Shown here: positions 1 through 9,578 of the stretch, one piece after another
How the letters are laid out: every line of letters begins with the position of its first letter
Numbering within the stretch: the stretch's first letter is position 1
Assembly: GCA_963797765.1 (NCBI GenBank)
Contig: CAWCQU010000003.1
Coordinates: forward strand, 124,001 to 188,000
Direction: 5' to 3'
From: JBGPTK01 sp963797765
GTDB lineage: Bacteria; Acidobacteriota; Terriglobia; Acidiferrales; UBA7541
DNA: 64,000 bases
Notes under the pieces: model-generated
What the model saw: the letters and a program-made list of their open reading frames with translations, nothing else
The model's database searches: none
Told to the model about the DNA's origin: nothing
Program-made: the position numbers and the translations under genes

Positions 1-131
1 GCGGAGATTTGCTGCTGGTGAAAGGCTCGCGCGGCGTACACATGGAAAAAATTATCGAGGCGCTCAAGTCCCGCTTTGCGCTGGTGGGCGGAAGACCTAC
101 GGTGGAAGCCGGGGGGCCAAAGCGGAACTGA
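1..131 (+). CDS. murF: MurF C-terminus (partial; cut by window edge)
   Basis: The reading frame open from base 3 to the TGA at 129-131 encodes the last 42 residues of a Mur ligase. The segment GDLLLVKGSRGVHMEKII is typical of the C-terminal domain of UDP-N-acetylmuramoyl-tripeptide--D-alanyl-D-alanine ligase, which adds D-Ala-D-Ala in the cytoplasm. The tail after it is short and divergent. The next start (mraY) is one base after this stop, which fits the usual murF-mraY order. Only the extreme end is visible, so the catalytic parts cannot be checked. Confidence 0.8.
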   Translation, partial: GDLLLVKGSRGVHMEKIIEALKSRFALVGGRPTVEAGGPKRN

Positions 132-132
132 G

Positions 133-1266
133 ATGCTTTACTATTTATTTGTATTCGTGCTTCGCCCCCATTTCAGCGCGCTGAATGTATTCCGCTACAT
201 CACTGTGCGCACGGCGCTGGCCAGCCTGTCGGCATTGTTCCTTTCCCTGGTGTTTGGGCCGTGGATGACGCGGCGTCTGCGCGAATTGCAGATCGGCCAA
301 TACATTCGTGAGGAAGGTCCGGAACGGCATCACGCGAAGGCCGGAACGCCGACGATGGGAGGAGTGCTGATCGTGGGCTCGCTGGCCATCCCTACGTTGT
401 TGTGGGCCGATTTGCGGAATCCCTACGTGCTGCTGGCGCTGTGCTCGACGCTGGCATTCGCGGCGATAGGATTTGTGGATGATTACACCAAAGTAGTGTT
501 GAAACGGAATTTGGGACTATCGGCGAGAAGAAAATTTATGTGGCAGGTGCTCACCTGCGCGGCGGTCGCTTCGGTGCTGCTGGAATTGAAAAATCGCGGC
601 GTTTATACGACCGCGCTCAGCGTTCCCTTTTTCAAGAATCTGCATCCTGACCTGGTGATCCGGCCGTTATGGGAAAGCCGGTATTGGTGGCCGCTGGGAG
701 TCCTGCCGTTTCTGGTGTTTCTGATTCTGGTGATCGTCGGAGCTTCCAATGGAGTGAATCTGACGGATGGTCTGGACGGCCTGGCGATCGGCTGCGTCCT
801 GGTGGCTGCGGGCGCGTTGACGGTGCTCACCTACGTTGCCAGCAACGCGCGGCTGGCGGACTACCTGGACCTGCAAAGGATTCCCGCGGCGGGCGAACTG
901 ACGATCTTTTGCGGATCGCTGGCCGGTGCGTCGATGGGATTTCTTTGGTACAACGCGCACCCGGCGGAGCTTTTCATGGGGGACGTGGGTTCGCTGGCAC
1001 TGGGAGGCGCAATCGGAGTGATCGCGGTGATCATCAAGCAGGAGATTTTGCTGCTTTCGATCGGCGGCGTGTTTGTGATTGAAGGGCTTTCGGTGATTCT
1101 GCAAGTGGTGTCGTTCAAACTGACCGGCAAACGAATCTTTCGCATGGCGCCGCTGCACCATCATTTCGAGATGATGGGCTGGAGCGAATCGAAAATTATC
1201 GTGCGCTTCTGGGTGGCATCGCTTTTTTTCGCGCTGTTTTCCCTGACCACATTGAAGTTGAGGTGA
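133..1266 (+). CDS. mraY: Phospho-N-acetylmuramoyl-pentapeptide transferase
   Basis: MraY is the polytopic membrane enzyme that moves phospho-MurNAc-pentapeptide onto undecaprenyl phosphate to make lipid I. I start it at the ATG at 133, giving 377 aa. An upstream ATG at 76 would overlap murF and add 19 residues that do not resemble the family. Visible signatures are the substrate-binding segment AKAGTPTMGG near residue 69, the catalytic FVDDYTK near 114, NGVNLTDGLDGL near 230, and MAPLHHHFEMMGW near 340. Several hydrophobic spans separate them, as expected for a protein with about ten membrane helices. It sits between murF and murD. Confidence 0.97.
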   Translation: MLYYLFVFVLRPHFSALNVFRYITVRTALASLSALFLSLVFGPWMTRRLRELQIGQYIREEGPERHHAKAGTPTMGGVLIVGSLAIPTLLWADLRNPYVLLALCSTLAFAAIGFVDDYTKVVLKRNLGLSARRKFMWQVLTCAAVASVLLELKNRGVYTTALSVPFFKNLHPDLVIRPLWESRYWWPLGVLPFLVFLILVIVGASNGVNLTDGLDGLAIGCVLVAAGALTVLTYVASNARLADYLDLQRIPAAGELTIFCGSLAGASMGFLWYNAHPAELFMGDVGSLALGGAIGVIAVIIKQEILLLSIGGVFVIEGLSVILQVVSFKLTGKRIFRMAPLHHHFEMMGWSESKIIVRFWVASLFFALFSLTTLKLR

Positions 1267-1273
1267 ACGAGTT

Positions 1274-2677
1274 GTGAAAGCGGGGATTGAACTGGCGGGC
1301 AAGCGGGTTCTGGTGGTGGGACTGGCGAGAACGGGAATCGCTGTATCGCTGTTCTGCGCCCGGGCCGGCGCAAGAGTGACGGCGACGGACGAACGGCAGG
1401 AAGCTGAAATCGGCGAAGCCGCGCGCAATCTTTCGAGCGCCGGTGTGAAGATCGCGGCGGGCGGGCACCCTTCGGGCCTATTCGTGGAACAGGATCTGAT
1501 CGTGGTGAGTCCCGGCGTGCCGGCAAATCTTCCGGCGCTCGAACAGGCGCGCGCCCGCGGAATTTCGGTGTGGAGCGAAATCGAACTGGCTTCGCGATTT
1601 CTGGCTGGCCGAATGGTGGCGATCACAGGTTCGAACGGCAAGACGACCACGACCGCTCTACTCGATCACATTCTGAAACGCGCGGGTATTCTCACGCTGC
1701 TGGGAGGCAACATCGGCACGCCGCTGATTTCGCATGTGGAGGCTTCGACGTCTTCCAGCGTTGCCGTGGTGGAAGTGAGCAGTTTTCAACTCGAGACGAT
1801 TGAAAACTTCCGGCCGGACGTGGGAGTTCTGCTCAACCTTACGCCGGACCATCTGGATCGGCACCATTCGTTCGAGGAATACGCGCGTGCGAAAGGAAGA
1901 ATGTTCGAAAACCAGACGGAACGCGATTCGGCGGTACTGAATGCGGACGATCCGCAGGTGGCGCAACTGGCTCCCTCGCGGCCGCAAATATTCTGGTTCA
2001 GCCGCCATCGCCGGGTTGCCTCGGGAGCGTTCTTGCACGATGGGCAGATTATTTTCCGTCACGAAGGCGAAGAATCGCCGCTGCTGCGCAGCGACGACAT
2101 CGGGCTTCGCGGAACGCACAACGTGGAAAACGTGATGGCCGCGGCGGTGGCGGCGCGGCTGATTGGAGCGGAGCCGGCGGAAATCGCCAACGGCGTGCGC
2201 ACATTCGCTGGAGTGGAACATCGCCTGGAATACGTGGCGCGAGTGAATGGAGTCAATTTCTACAACGATTCCAAGGCAACCAACGTGGACGCCACCCAAA
2301 AGGCCCTGGAAGCCTTCAGCGGGCCGCTACTGGTTATTTTGGGAGGAAAGGACAAAGACAGTGACTACAGCGTCCTGCGCGAGCCGCTGAAACGAAATAC
2401 GCGGGTAGCGCTGATGATTGGCGCCGCAGCGGAAAAAATCACGACCCAACTGGGCGGTGCGGTACCGGTGGAACAAGCGGGAACGATCGAGCGTGCGGTT
2501 CAACTGGCTTACTCGATCGCGCGGCCCGGGGATACGGTGCTGCTGGCGCCGGCTTGCGCGAGTTTCGACCAGTTTGAGAACTACGAGCATCGCGGCAGGG
2601 TTTTCAAGGAATTGGTCCAGCAACTCCTGGCGCAATCTGAAAACCGGCGCACGGGATTATCGGCGGGAAAAGGATAG
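1274..2677 (+). CDS. murD: UDP-N-acetylmuramoylalanine--D-glutamate ligase
   Basis: MurD is the cytoplasmic ATP-dependent ligase that adds D-glutamate to UDP-MurNAc-L-Ala. The 467-aa product has an N-terminal Rossmann-like uridine-binding segment (VLVVGLARTGIA near residue 12), the ATP loop GSNGKTTTT at 119-127, the central EVSSFQLE and LNLTPDHLDRH segments, and the C-terminal NDSKATN motif with GGKDKDSD. The start is a GTG at 1274, seven bases after mraY. Length and motif order are normal. Confidence 0.97.
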   Translation: MKAGIELAGKRVLVVGLARTGIAVSLFCARAGARVTATDERQEAEIGEAARNLSSAGVKIAAGGHPSGLFVEQDLIVVSPGVPANLPALEQARARGISVWSEIELASRFLAGRMVAITGSNGKTTTTALLDHILKRAGILTLLGGNIGTPLISHVEASTSSSVAVVEVSSFQLETIENFRPDVGVLLNLTPDHLDRHHSFEEYARAKGRMFENQTERDSAVLNADDPQVAQLAPSRPQIFWFSRHRRVASGAFLHDGQIIFRHEGEESPLLRSDDIGLRGTHNVENVMAAAVAARLIGAEPAEIANGVRTFAGVEHRLEYVARVNGVNFYNDSKATNVDATQKALEAFSGPLLVILGGKDKDSDYSVLREPLKRNTRVALMIGAAAEKITTQLGGAVPVEQAGTIERAVQLAYSIARPGDTVLLAPACASFDQFENYEHRGRVFKELVQQLLAQSENRRTGLSAGKG

Positions 2678-2679
2678 GA

Positions 2680-3783
2680 ATGCCACGAACGCTGCAAATC
2701 GATCGCCGGCTGTTTGGAGTGACGGTGGGGCTGTGCCTGGTGGGAGCTGTGATGGTGTTCAGCTCATCGGCAGTGGTGGCGCGCGAGCAATATCACAATG
2801 GCTATTGGTTTCTGCTGCGGCAACTGGTGTGGCTGGCGTTTGGGTTGGCAGGAATGTACGCGCTGATGAATTTGGATTACAAGAAATTGCGCCAGCCAAA
2901 AGTGATTTTCACAGGGCTCGGCCTCGTGTTTCTGATGCTGCTGGGCGTGTTTTTTCTCGACCGCACGCATCAGACCCACCGGTGGATACGCATGGGTCCG
3001 TTGGGCATTCAGCCTTCGGAATTGGCCAAGCTGGTGGTGATTTTGTACCTGGCGTGGTTTCTGGAGTTGCGCCGGCGGCGGCGTGAATACGACGTGAACG
3101 ACGTGATGAACACTTTGCTTCCGGCGCTCGGTCCGGTACTGCTTCTTGCCGGGCTGGTGATCGTGGAGCCGGACCTGGGCACGGCGCTGATGATTTTGCT
3201 GGTGGCGCTGACGCTGTTCTATGTTTCCGGGCTTTCGATGCGGTATCTCGGTTACGTCGCATTGGGCGCGCTGCCGTTCTTTTACTTTTTCGTGGTGCGC
3301 GTGCCGTATCGCTATCAACGCGTTCTCTCGTTCCTTTCGCCGAACGCCGATCCGCAAGGCCATGGATTTCAATTATTGCAATCGCTGATCGCGGTAGGTT
3401 CAGGCGGGCTTACCGGAGTGGGCTTGATGGAAAGCCGGCAAAAACTTTTTTATCTGCCGGAGGCGCACACAGATTTTATTTTTGCGGTGATCAGCGAGGA
3501 ACTGGGCTACATCGGCGCAATTGCGGTGGTGGCGCTGTTTGCGTATTACGGGTGGCGAGGGATTCGAGTGGCGCTGAAAGCGCCGGATGAATTCGGGCGG
3601 CTGCTGGCCCTGGGAATCACCACGATGGTGGTGGGACAGGCGATGATCAACCTGAGCGTGGTGCTGGGACTGATGCCGACCAAGGGAATTTCTCTGCCGT
3701 TCATCAGTTATGGCGGATCGAGTTTGCTGGTGATGTTGCTGGCTACTGGCGTGCTGCTCAATATCAGCCAGCACGCGGATTGA
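2680..3783 (+). CDS. ftsW: Lipid II polymerase FtsW (SEDS family)
   Basis: FtsW is the septal SEDS glycosyltransferase that polymerises lipid II together with a class B penicillin-binding protein. The 367-aa product is almost entirely membrane spans and carries the SEDS signatures GIQPSELAKL near residue 109, VEPDLGTA near 163, an extracellular loop ending in PEAHTDFIFAVISEELG near 260, and LPFISYGGSSLL near 345. It starts two bases after murD. RodA is the main alternative, but the position between murD and murG favours FtsW. Confidence 0.95.
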   Translation: MPRTLQIDRRLFGVTVGLCLVGAVMVFSSSAVVAREQYHNGYWFLLRQLVWLAFGLAGMYALMNLDYKKLRQPKVIFTGLGLVFLMLLGVFFLDRTHQTHRWIRMGPLGIQPSELAKLVVILYLAWFLELRRRRREYDVNDVMNTLLPALGPVLLLAGLVIVEPDLGTALMILLVALTLFYVSGLSMRYLGYVALGALPFFYFFVVRVPYRYQRVLSFLSPNADPQGHGFQLLQSLIAVGSGGLTGVGLMESRQKLFYLPEAHTDFIFAVISEELGYIGAIAVVALFAYYGWRGIRVALKAPDEFGRLLALGITTMVVGQAMINLSVVLGLMPTKGISLPFISYGGSSLLVMLLATGVLLNISQHAD

Positions 3784-3786
3784 CGC

Positions 3787-4893
3787 GTGCCGCATGCCAA
3801 CGCGAACGGTGCGCATCATGGATGGAAGCTGCTGGTGGCGGGCGGCGGCACCGGTGGACATGTGTTTCCGGCGATGGCTGTCGCGAAAGAATGGTTGGGA
3901 CGGGATGAAGGAAGGGAAGTTGTGATCGTGGGGACCGAACGCGGGCTGGAAGCGAAACTTGTGCCGGAAGCGGGCTTGCCGCTGGAATTTATTCATGCGG
4001 CGGGATTGAAAGGCATGGGCGGAATGAAATTGTTGCGGAACGCGGCCATGCTGCCAATGGGAATATCCGATTCGGCCGCCATCATACGCCGGCATAAATT
4101 TGCCGCTGCATTCGGCGTGGGCGGCTACGCTTCGGGTCCGATGATGCTGCTGGCGACGTGGAATGGCATTCCCACCGTGGTATTTGAACCGAACGCCGAA
4201 CCCGGCTTCACGAACCGTATTCTGGGCGATATGGCCACGCGCATTGCGGCTGGTTTTGACGAAACGCTGGTTCGCTGGGGCTCAAAAGCGAGCGTCACCG
4301 GCATTCCGGTGCGCAAGGAATTTTTCGAGATGCCGGTGCGCGAGCATCGCGCGCCGTTTCGATTGTTGATCACCGGCGGCAGCCGGGGCGCGTTGCCGAT
4401 CAATCGCACGGTGATCGATTCGCTTGACCGGATTGCGGCGCGAAAAAATGATCTTTTCATCGTGCACCAGACCGGCGAACGCGACTATAATGCAGTGCGC
4501 GTCGCCTATGCCCGGCGCGAATTCCAAGCGGAGGTCAGCCCCTTTATCCGCAACATGGCGGAGCAGTTTGCCCAGGCCGATTTGATCGTGTGCCGGTCCG
4601 GGGCGATTACGGTGGCGGAAATTGCCGCCGCCGGGCGTGCCGCCATCTTCATCCCCTTCGGAGCAGCAACGGATAGCCATCAACTGAAAAATGCCCAGGC
4701 CATGGAACGTGCCGGAGCGGCGCGAGTGCTGCCGCAAGAGGAATTGGACCCGGAACGCTTGACGGCCGAAATTTTTTCCCTTTTGGACCATCCGCAGAGA
4801 CTGAGCGAAATGGAAGGAAAGGCGCGTGGGATGTCCCGGCCGCACGCGACCGAGGCAATTGTGGATTTGCTCGAAGGAATTGCGCTGCGATGA
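3787..4893 (+). CDS. murG: UDP-GlcNAc:lipid I GlcNAc transferase
   Basis: MurG is the GT28 enzyme that adds GlcNAc to lipid I at the inner membrane face, making lipid II. The 368-aa product has the N-terminal GGGTGGHVFPA loop near residue 18, a GVGGYASGP loop near 111, the second-domain GGSRGALPIN near 196, and the donor-binding region CRSGAITVAEIAAAGRAAIFIP near 275. The start is GTG at 3787. The C-terminus overlaps murC by four bases (ATGA), which suggests translational coupling. Confidence 0.96.
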   Translation: MPHANANGAHHGWKLLVAGGGTGGHVFPAMAVAKEWLGRDEGREVVIVGTERGLEAKLVPEAGLPLEFIHAAGLKGMGGMKLLRNAAMLPMGISDSAAIIRRHKFAAAFGVGGYASGPMMLLATWNGIPTVVFEPNAEPGFTNRILGDMATRIAAGFDETLVRWGSKASVTGIPVRKEFFEMPVREHRAPFRLLITGGSRGALPINRTVIDSLDRIAARKNDLFIVHQTGERDYNAVRVAYARREFQAEVSPFIRNMAEQFAQADLIVCRSGAITVAEIAAAGRAAIFIPFGAATDSHQLKNAQAMERAGAARVLPQEELDPERLTAEIFSLLDHPQRLSEMEGKARGMSRPHATEAIVDLLEGIALR

Positions 4894-6296
4894 AGCCGAC
4901 ATTCCGGAATTTTCAACACGTGCACATGGTGGGAATCGGCGGCAGCGGCATGAGCGGAATTGCCGAAGTGCTGCTGGCGCTCGGTTATGCGATCTCCGGA
5001 TCGGATATGAAAGTTTCGGCGGTCACCGATCGGTTGCGCAATCTCGGCGCGCGGATTTACGAGGGGCACAGGCCCGAACAGGTACATGGCTCGCACGTGG
5101 TGGTGACTTCTTCGGCGATTCGCCAGGACAATCCAGAAGTGATTGAAGCTCACCGGTTGAAGATACCGGTAATCCCTCGCGCCGAAATGCTGGCGGAATT
5201 GATGCGGCTGAAATTTGGAATCGCGGTGGCCGGCGCGCACGGAAAAACCACCACCACGTCGTTGGTCACTTCGGTGCTGGCCGCGGCGGCGCTCGACCCT
5301 ACGTTTGTGGTGGGCGGCCGGGTGAATCACGCGGGCTCGGGCGCGCGAGTGGGCCAGAGCGAATACATGGTGGTGGAAGCGGATGAAAGCGACCGGACGT
5401 TTTTGTTGCTGGCGCCGATGGTGGCGGTGGTGACGACCATCGATCGCGAGCACCTGGACCAGTACAGCTCGCTCGAAGAGATTCAGGGAGTTTTCTTGCA
5501 GTTCGTGAACCGCGTGCCGTTTTATGGCGCGGCAATTCTGTGCATCGACGAGCCCAATGTCCGCGCGATTTTGCCGGGTGTGAAGCGTCCGGTGATTACC
5601 TATGGCACTTCCGGCCAAGCCGACCTGGTGATCAGCGACGTGAAACTGGAAGGGCTGGGCAGCGAATTCCGGCTTACCTATCGCGGAAAAGATCTAGGAA
5701 TGTTCAGCCTATTTTCTCCTCCTGGGATTCACAACGTGCGAAATGCGGCGGCTGCCGCGGCGGTGGGATTGTATTTGAATTTGCCTCCGGATTTGATTCG
5801 CGTTGGCCTTGAGAAGTTCATGGGAGTGGGCCGGCGCTTCGAAGTGAAAGGAACGCCCAATGGCGTAACGCTGATCGACGATTACGGGCATCATCCGGCG
5901 GAAATTCGAGCGACGCTTCAAGCGGCGCGCAGTTGCGGATTCCAGCGGCAGTTGGTGCTTTTCCAACCGCACCGCTATTCGCGCACGATGCACCTGTGGG
6001 ATGAGTTCTGCCACGCGTTCGACAATGCGGACGTTTTAGTTGTGACGGAAATCTACCCGGCCGGCGAGAAGCCGATAGAAGGCATCACTGCGGATAGACT
6101 GGCGTGCGCAATCGCCGCCGCGGGACATAAGAACGTGATTTTCTTGAGCACGATGCAGGACGCGGTGGAATATTTGCTGAAAGAGGCGCGCCCGGGAGAT
6201 GCAATCTTGACGATTGGGGCCGGCAGTGTGGGCCGCGCGCTCGACCAGCTTGTCGTGCTGTTGGGTTCACAGGTTGCGTTGCCGAATGCGAGTTGA
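4890..6296 (+). CDS. murC: UDP-N-acetylmuramate--L-alanine ligase
   Basis: MurC ligates L-alanine to UDP-MurNAc, the first amino-acid addition in muropeptide synthesis. The 468-aa product has the N-terminal GIGGSGMSGIAEVL Rossmann loop near residue 14, the ATP loop GAHGKTTTTSLV near 114, VEADESDRTF in the central domain, and the C-terminal YGHHPAEI and FQPHRYSRT segments. Length is normal for the family. It overlaps murG by four bases and murB by eleven. Confidence 0.97.
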   Translation: MKPTFRNFQHVHMVGIGGSGMSGIAEVLLALGYAISGSDMKVSAVTDRLRNLGARIYEGHRPEQVHGSHVVVTSSAIRQDNPEVIEAHRLKIPVIPRAEMLAELMRLKFGIAVAGAHGKTTTTSLVTSVLAAAALDPTFVVGGRVNHAGSGARVGQSEYMVVEADESDRTFLLLAPMVAVVTTIDREHLDQYSSLEEIQGVFLQFVNRVPFYGAAILCIDEPNVRAILPGVKRPVITYGTSGQADLVISDVKLEGLGSEFRLTYRGKDLGMFSLFSPPGIHNVRNAAAAAAVGLYLNLPPDLIRVGLEKFMGVGRRFEVKGTPNGVTLIDDYGHHPAEIRATLQAARSCGFQRQLVLFQPHRYSRTMHLWDEFCHAFDNADVLVVTEIYPAGEKPIEGITADRLACAIAAAGHKNVIFLSTMQDAVEYLLKEARPGDAILTIGAGSVGRALDQLVVLLGSQVALPNAS

Positions 6297-7194
6297 TCAA
6301 CCATTGCTCGCGAGCGCGCTGGCCGAATTGGGAGTTGATTTGCGTCCCGCTGCTTCCCTGGCGGTATTGACTTCGCTGGGAATTGGCGGCACCACGGACC
6401 GGCTGATCATTCGCAGGTATGAAAATTTGCCGGAAGTGATCCGGCTGCTCGATGGTGCGGGCATTCCGCATCGTTTTTTAGGCGGCGGGACAAATTTGCT
6501 GGTGGCGGATGGCGAACTGCCCTGGGTGGTGCTACAACTTCCTTCCGTGCAGCCGGGAATCAGTATCGAAGGAGCACTGGCGCACGTGGACGCGGCGGCT
6601 GATCTGGGCGGCACTGTGACGTATTGCGCGAAACGCGATTTGGGCGGCATGGAAGGACTGATCGGCGTACCGGGTTCGGTGGGCGGGGCGTTGCGCATGA
6701 ACGCCGGCGCCTACGGAATGCAGATTGGTTCCTATGTTCGCGAGGTGGAGCTCTACCGCGCGGCTTCCGGCAAGATTGAAACGCTGCGCGGCGACGAAAT
6801 ACGATTTGATTACCGGCACACTTCATTCGCGCCGGACGATGTTATGCTGCGGGTGAAACTGGAATTGCCGCCAAAACCCTATCGAGAAATCGTCGAGGGA
6901 ATCCGGGTGTGCAATCAGAAACGCCGCGCCAGCCAGCCGCTGAATCAAAAGAGCGCCGGATGCATTTTCAAGAATCCGCCGGGAGCATCGGCGGGGCGAA
7001 TGATTGACGAGCTGGCACTGAAGGGCCACCGAGTGGGAGATGCGATGGTGAGCGACCGTCACGCTAATTTTTTTGTAAATGCCGGGAAAGCGACCTGTGC
7101 GGACATGCTGGCGCTGATTGCGGATGTGCGCGAGCGAGTGCAAAAATCGTTCGGTTTTGACATGGAAAACGAAGTCATTCTCTGGAGCCACTGA
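6286..7194 (+). CDS. murB: UDP-N-acetylenolpyruvoylglucosamine reductase
   Basis: MurB is the FAD-dependent reductase that produces UDP-MurNAc. I start it at the ATG at 6286 (302 aa); a longer reading from 6214 would overlap murC by 83 bases with an unrelated extension. Visible motifs are the FAD-binding GGGTNLLVAD near residue 65, GVPGSVGGALRMNAGAYG near 125, and SAGCIFKNP near 223, where Cys occupies the position usually held by the Ser/Cys general acid. HANFFVNAGKATCADMLAL lies near the C-terminus. The compact length suggests a type II enzyme. Confidence 0.95.
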   Translation: MRVDQPLLASALAELGVDLRPAASLAVLTSLGIGGTTDRLIIRRYENLPEVIRLLDGAGIPHRFLGGGTNLLVADGELPWVVLQLPSVQPGISIEGALAHVDAAADLGGTVTYCAKRDLGGMEGLIGVPGSVGGALRMNAGAYGMQIGSYVREVELYRAASGKIETLRGDEIRFDYRHTSFAPDDVMLRVKLELPPKPYREIVEGIRVCNQKRRASQPLNQKSAGCIFKNPPGASAGRMIDELALKGHRVGDAMVSDRHANFFVNAGKATCADMLALIADVRERVQKSFGFDMENEVILWSH

Positions 7195-7199
7195 GCGAA

Positions 7200-8268
7200 A
7201 TGGCCATGGATGCACAGGCATTTCCTCCGGAAGTTGTAGTTGACGAGGAACCGCGCTATCTGCGCCGGCAGAAGCCGGTGGAGATCAAGCGGCGAAAATT
7301 CGGGAAGAAAGCCTGGAAGCTTTATCTTCGCCTAGCCGTGTGGGTAATTGCCGGTGGAGCCGGGGCTTGGCTGCTCTACGGCGTTGGCCATTTTTTGTTC
7401 GCTTCGCCTCAAATGGCGTTGATCCACCCGCAGCAAGTGATCGTCAGCGGCACGCAAAACGCTTCGCGCGCCGCGGTGCTTGATCTTTTTGCCATAGACC
7501 GCGGGCGCAGCGTACTGCTGATACCGCTCGAAGAGCGGCGCCGCCAGATGGAGGCCATGCCATGGATTCAACGCGCCACCGTCCGCCGGGCATTGCCAAA
7601 TCTAGTGCAAGTGGAAATCGTCGAACGCGTGCCAGTAGCGTTTCTGCGGCAGGGAACCGAATTGGCGATGATCGATGAGGACGGGATTATTCTGGACCGT
7701 CCGGTCGAGGGCGATTTCAATTTCCCGGTTGTGACGGGCATCAATGCCCAGTTGCCGAGGGAAGATCGCGGGCAGCGGATGCAGATGTTTGTGAATTTCC
7801 TGAGGGAAATCGAGCGCGCGCACGCGAGGAGCAAGCGGGCAGGTGAGCGAGGTGGATCTTTCGGACGTGCACGATGTGCGCGCCACGATTGCCGGGCTGC
7901 CCGGAAATGCAGCCCCCGCTGCAACGGGTGCAACGGACAACACAGCGCCGGCGCAAGACAATGAACCTGTGTTGGTCCACTTTGGGGACAAAGATTTTCA
8001 AAGCAAGTATCAATCGCTAGTGGAAAACATTGCGCAGTGGCGGTCCGTCGCGGGGCGAATCGAATCGATCGATTTGCGATTCAATAAGGAAGCTGTGGTG
8101 AATCCGGAGGCGTCCAGCACCGCGCATAAAGCAAAGCCTGCGCCGGTCGCGCCGAAGCCCGCCATGAAACCGGCGGTAAATGGAGCGGCGAAATCAGCGC
8201 CGAAGCTGGTGGCAAAACAGCCGGCCAAGCCAGCAGCAAATCACGCGGTGAAGCAGAAGCCTTCTTAG
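7200..8268 (+). CDS. ftsQ: Cell-division protein FtsQ, frameshifted
   Basis: FtsQ is the bitopic divisome protein with a POTRA domain that scaffolds FtsB/FtsL. From the ATG at 7200 one sees a basic cytoplasmic tail, one membrane span near residues 42-62, and a POTRA-like region (HPQQVIVSGTQNAS, then PWIQRATVRRALPNLVQVEIVERVPVAFLR). Near 7818-7845 the frame must shift by one base: the continuation GQVSEVDLSDVHDVRATI, VLVHFGDKDFQSKYQSL and RIESIDLRF is in the next frame and runs to the stop at 8268, ending in a Lys/Ala/Pro-rich tail. The unshifted frame runs into an Arg/Cys-rich tail ending at 7964. Position before ftsA supports the call. The shift looks like one extra base and is probably a sequence error, since the gene is normally essential. 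Confidence 0.85.
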
Positions 8269-8338
8269 AGATTGGAGCGGGAGACGGTGGCTGCCTGGTG
8301 ATACCGGCGGCGTGCCGAGGGACTAAAGGAGCGGCGGA

Positions 8339-9553
8339 GTGGGGAAAAAGGACAGGTACGTAGTCGGGCTCGACATTGGCAGCACCAAAACATGCGCATT
8401 GATCGGCGAACCGGACCCCGATGGTGGAGTGAAGTTCGTAGCGCTGGGAGCGGCGGAATCAAAAGGTTGGCGCAAGGGCCAAATCGTGAATCTGGATTTG
8501 GCGGTGACTTCGATCCGGCGAGCGGTGGAAGAAGCGGAAACCGTGGCGGGAGTTCCAGTGGAATCCGCGTTAATCGGAATTGCCGGCGCTCACGTGCGCG
8601 GCGTGAACAGCCGCGGCGGAATCACTCTGGGCCAGCGAGCCCGCGACATTCAAACGGACGACGTGCGCCGTTCTGTGGAAGCGGCGCGCAATATCACATT
8701 GCCGGATGATCGTGAAGTTCTCCATGTGCTGCCGCAGGAATTTTTTCTGGATGGACAGGACCACATCCGCGATCCGCTGGGGATGGTGGGACAGCGCCTG
8801 GAAACGAACGTACATATCGTCACCGCATCGGCCACCAACACACAAAATATCGTTACAGCGGTGAATCGCGCCGGAGTTCATGTGAGCGCTACGGTGCTGG
8901 AGCCTTTGGCGTCGGCGGAATGCTGCCTGACGCAGGACGAGCGCGAGTTGGGCACTTGTCTTCTGGATATTGGCGGAGGCACCACCGAGGTGATTATTTA
9001 CACGGGCGGAGTGGTTCGCCATTCCACCGTGATTCCCGTGGGCGGCGACCACTTCACGAACGATATTGCCGTCGGGATGCGCACGCCGATTCCGGAAGCG
9101 GAAAAAATAAAGCGCGAGTATGCTTGCGTGGTTCGCGAGCTGATGGGCGAGGACACGGCGATTGAAATTGCCAGCGTGGGCGACCGGCCGCCGCGCACGG
9201 TTTTCGCGCGCATGCTGTGTGAAATCGTTGAACCGCGCGCGCAGGAATTGCTGACGCTGGTGCGCGACGAGTTGCGACGCTCCGGCCTCGATACGCAGAT
9301 TCCCGCGGGCCTGGTGCTGGCCGGCGGCTGCGTCCATCTCCGGGGAATTCCGGAGCTGACTGAAAAAGTATTTTCGCTTCCGGTTCGTGTGGCCTTGCCG
9401 CGCGGCCTGGCTGAAATGAGCGAAGCAATTTCCCGGCCCGAATATGCGACGGCCGTCGGTTTGGTGTTGTATGGTGCGCGCGCCCGGCGCGTCGCCGCAC
9501 AGCAACCATCCGGCTGGACTGGCAAATTGAAGGCCTTGTTTGCAAACGCATAG
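8339..9553 (+). CDS. ftsA: Cell-division actin homologue FtsA
   Basis: FtsA is the actin-fold ATPase that tethers FtsZ to the inner membrane. The 404-aa product starts at GTG 8339 behind an AAGGAG site. It shows the phosphate-1 loop GLDIGSTKTCALIGE near residue 10, a SHS2/1C insert region, the phosphate-2 loop LLDIGGGTTEVIIY near 208, and an adenosine motif VLAGGCVHLRGI near 328. The C-terminal GWTGKLKALFANA fits the conserved amphipathic membrane-targeting helix. A 70-bp gap separates it from ftsQ. Confidence 0.96.
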   Translation: MGKKDRYVVGLDIGSTKTCALIGEPDPDGGVKFVALGAAESKGWRKGQIVNLDLAVTSIRRAVEEAETVAGVPVESALIGIAGAHVRGVNSRGGITLGQRARDIQTDDVRRSVEAARNITLPDDREVLHVLPQEFFLDGQDHIRDPLGMVGQRLETNVHIVTASATNTQNIVTAVNRAGVHVSATVLEPLASAECCLTQDERELGTCLLDIGGGTTEVIIYTGGVVRHSTVIPVGGDHFTNDIAVGMRTPIPEAEKIKREYACVVRELMGEDTAIEIASVGDRPPRTVFARMLCEIVEPRAQELLTLVRDELRRSGLDTQIPAGLVLAGGCVHLRGIPELTEKVFSLPVRVALPRGLAEMSEAISRPEYATAVGLVLYGARARRVAAQQPSGWTGKLKALFANA

Positions 9554-9578
9554 GCAGGTCACATATAAGGAACCGATC

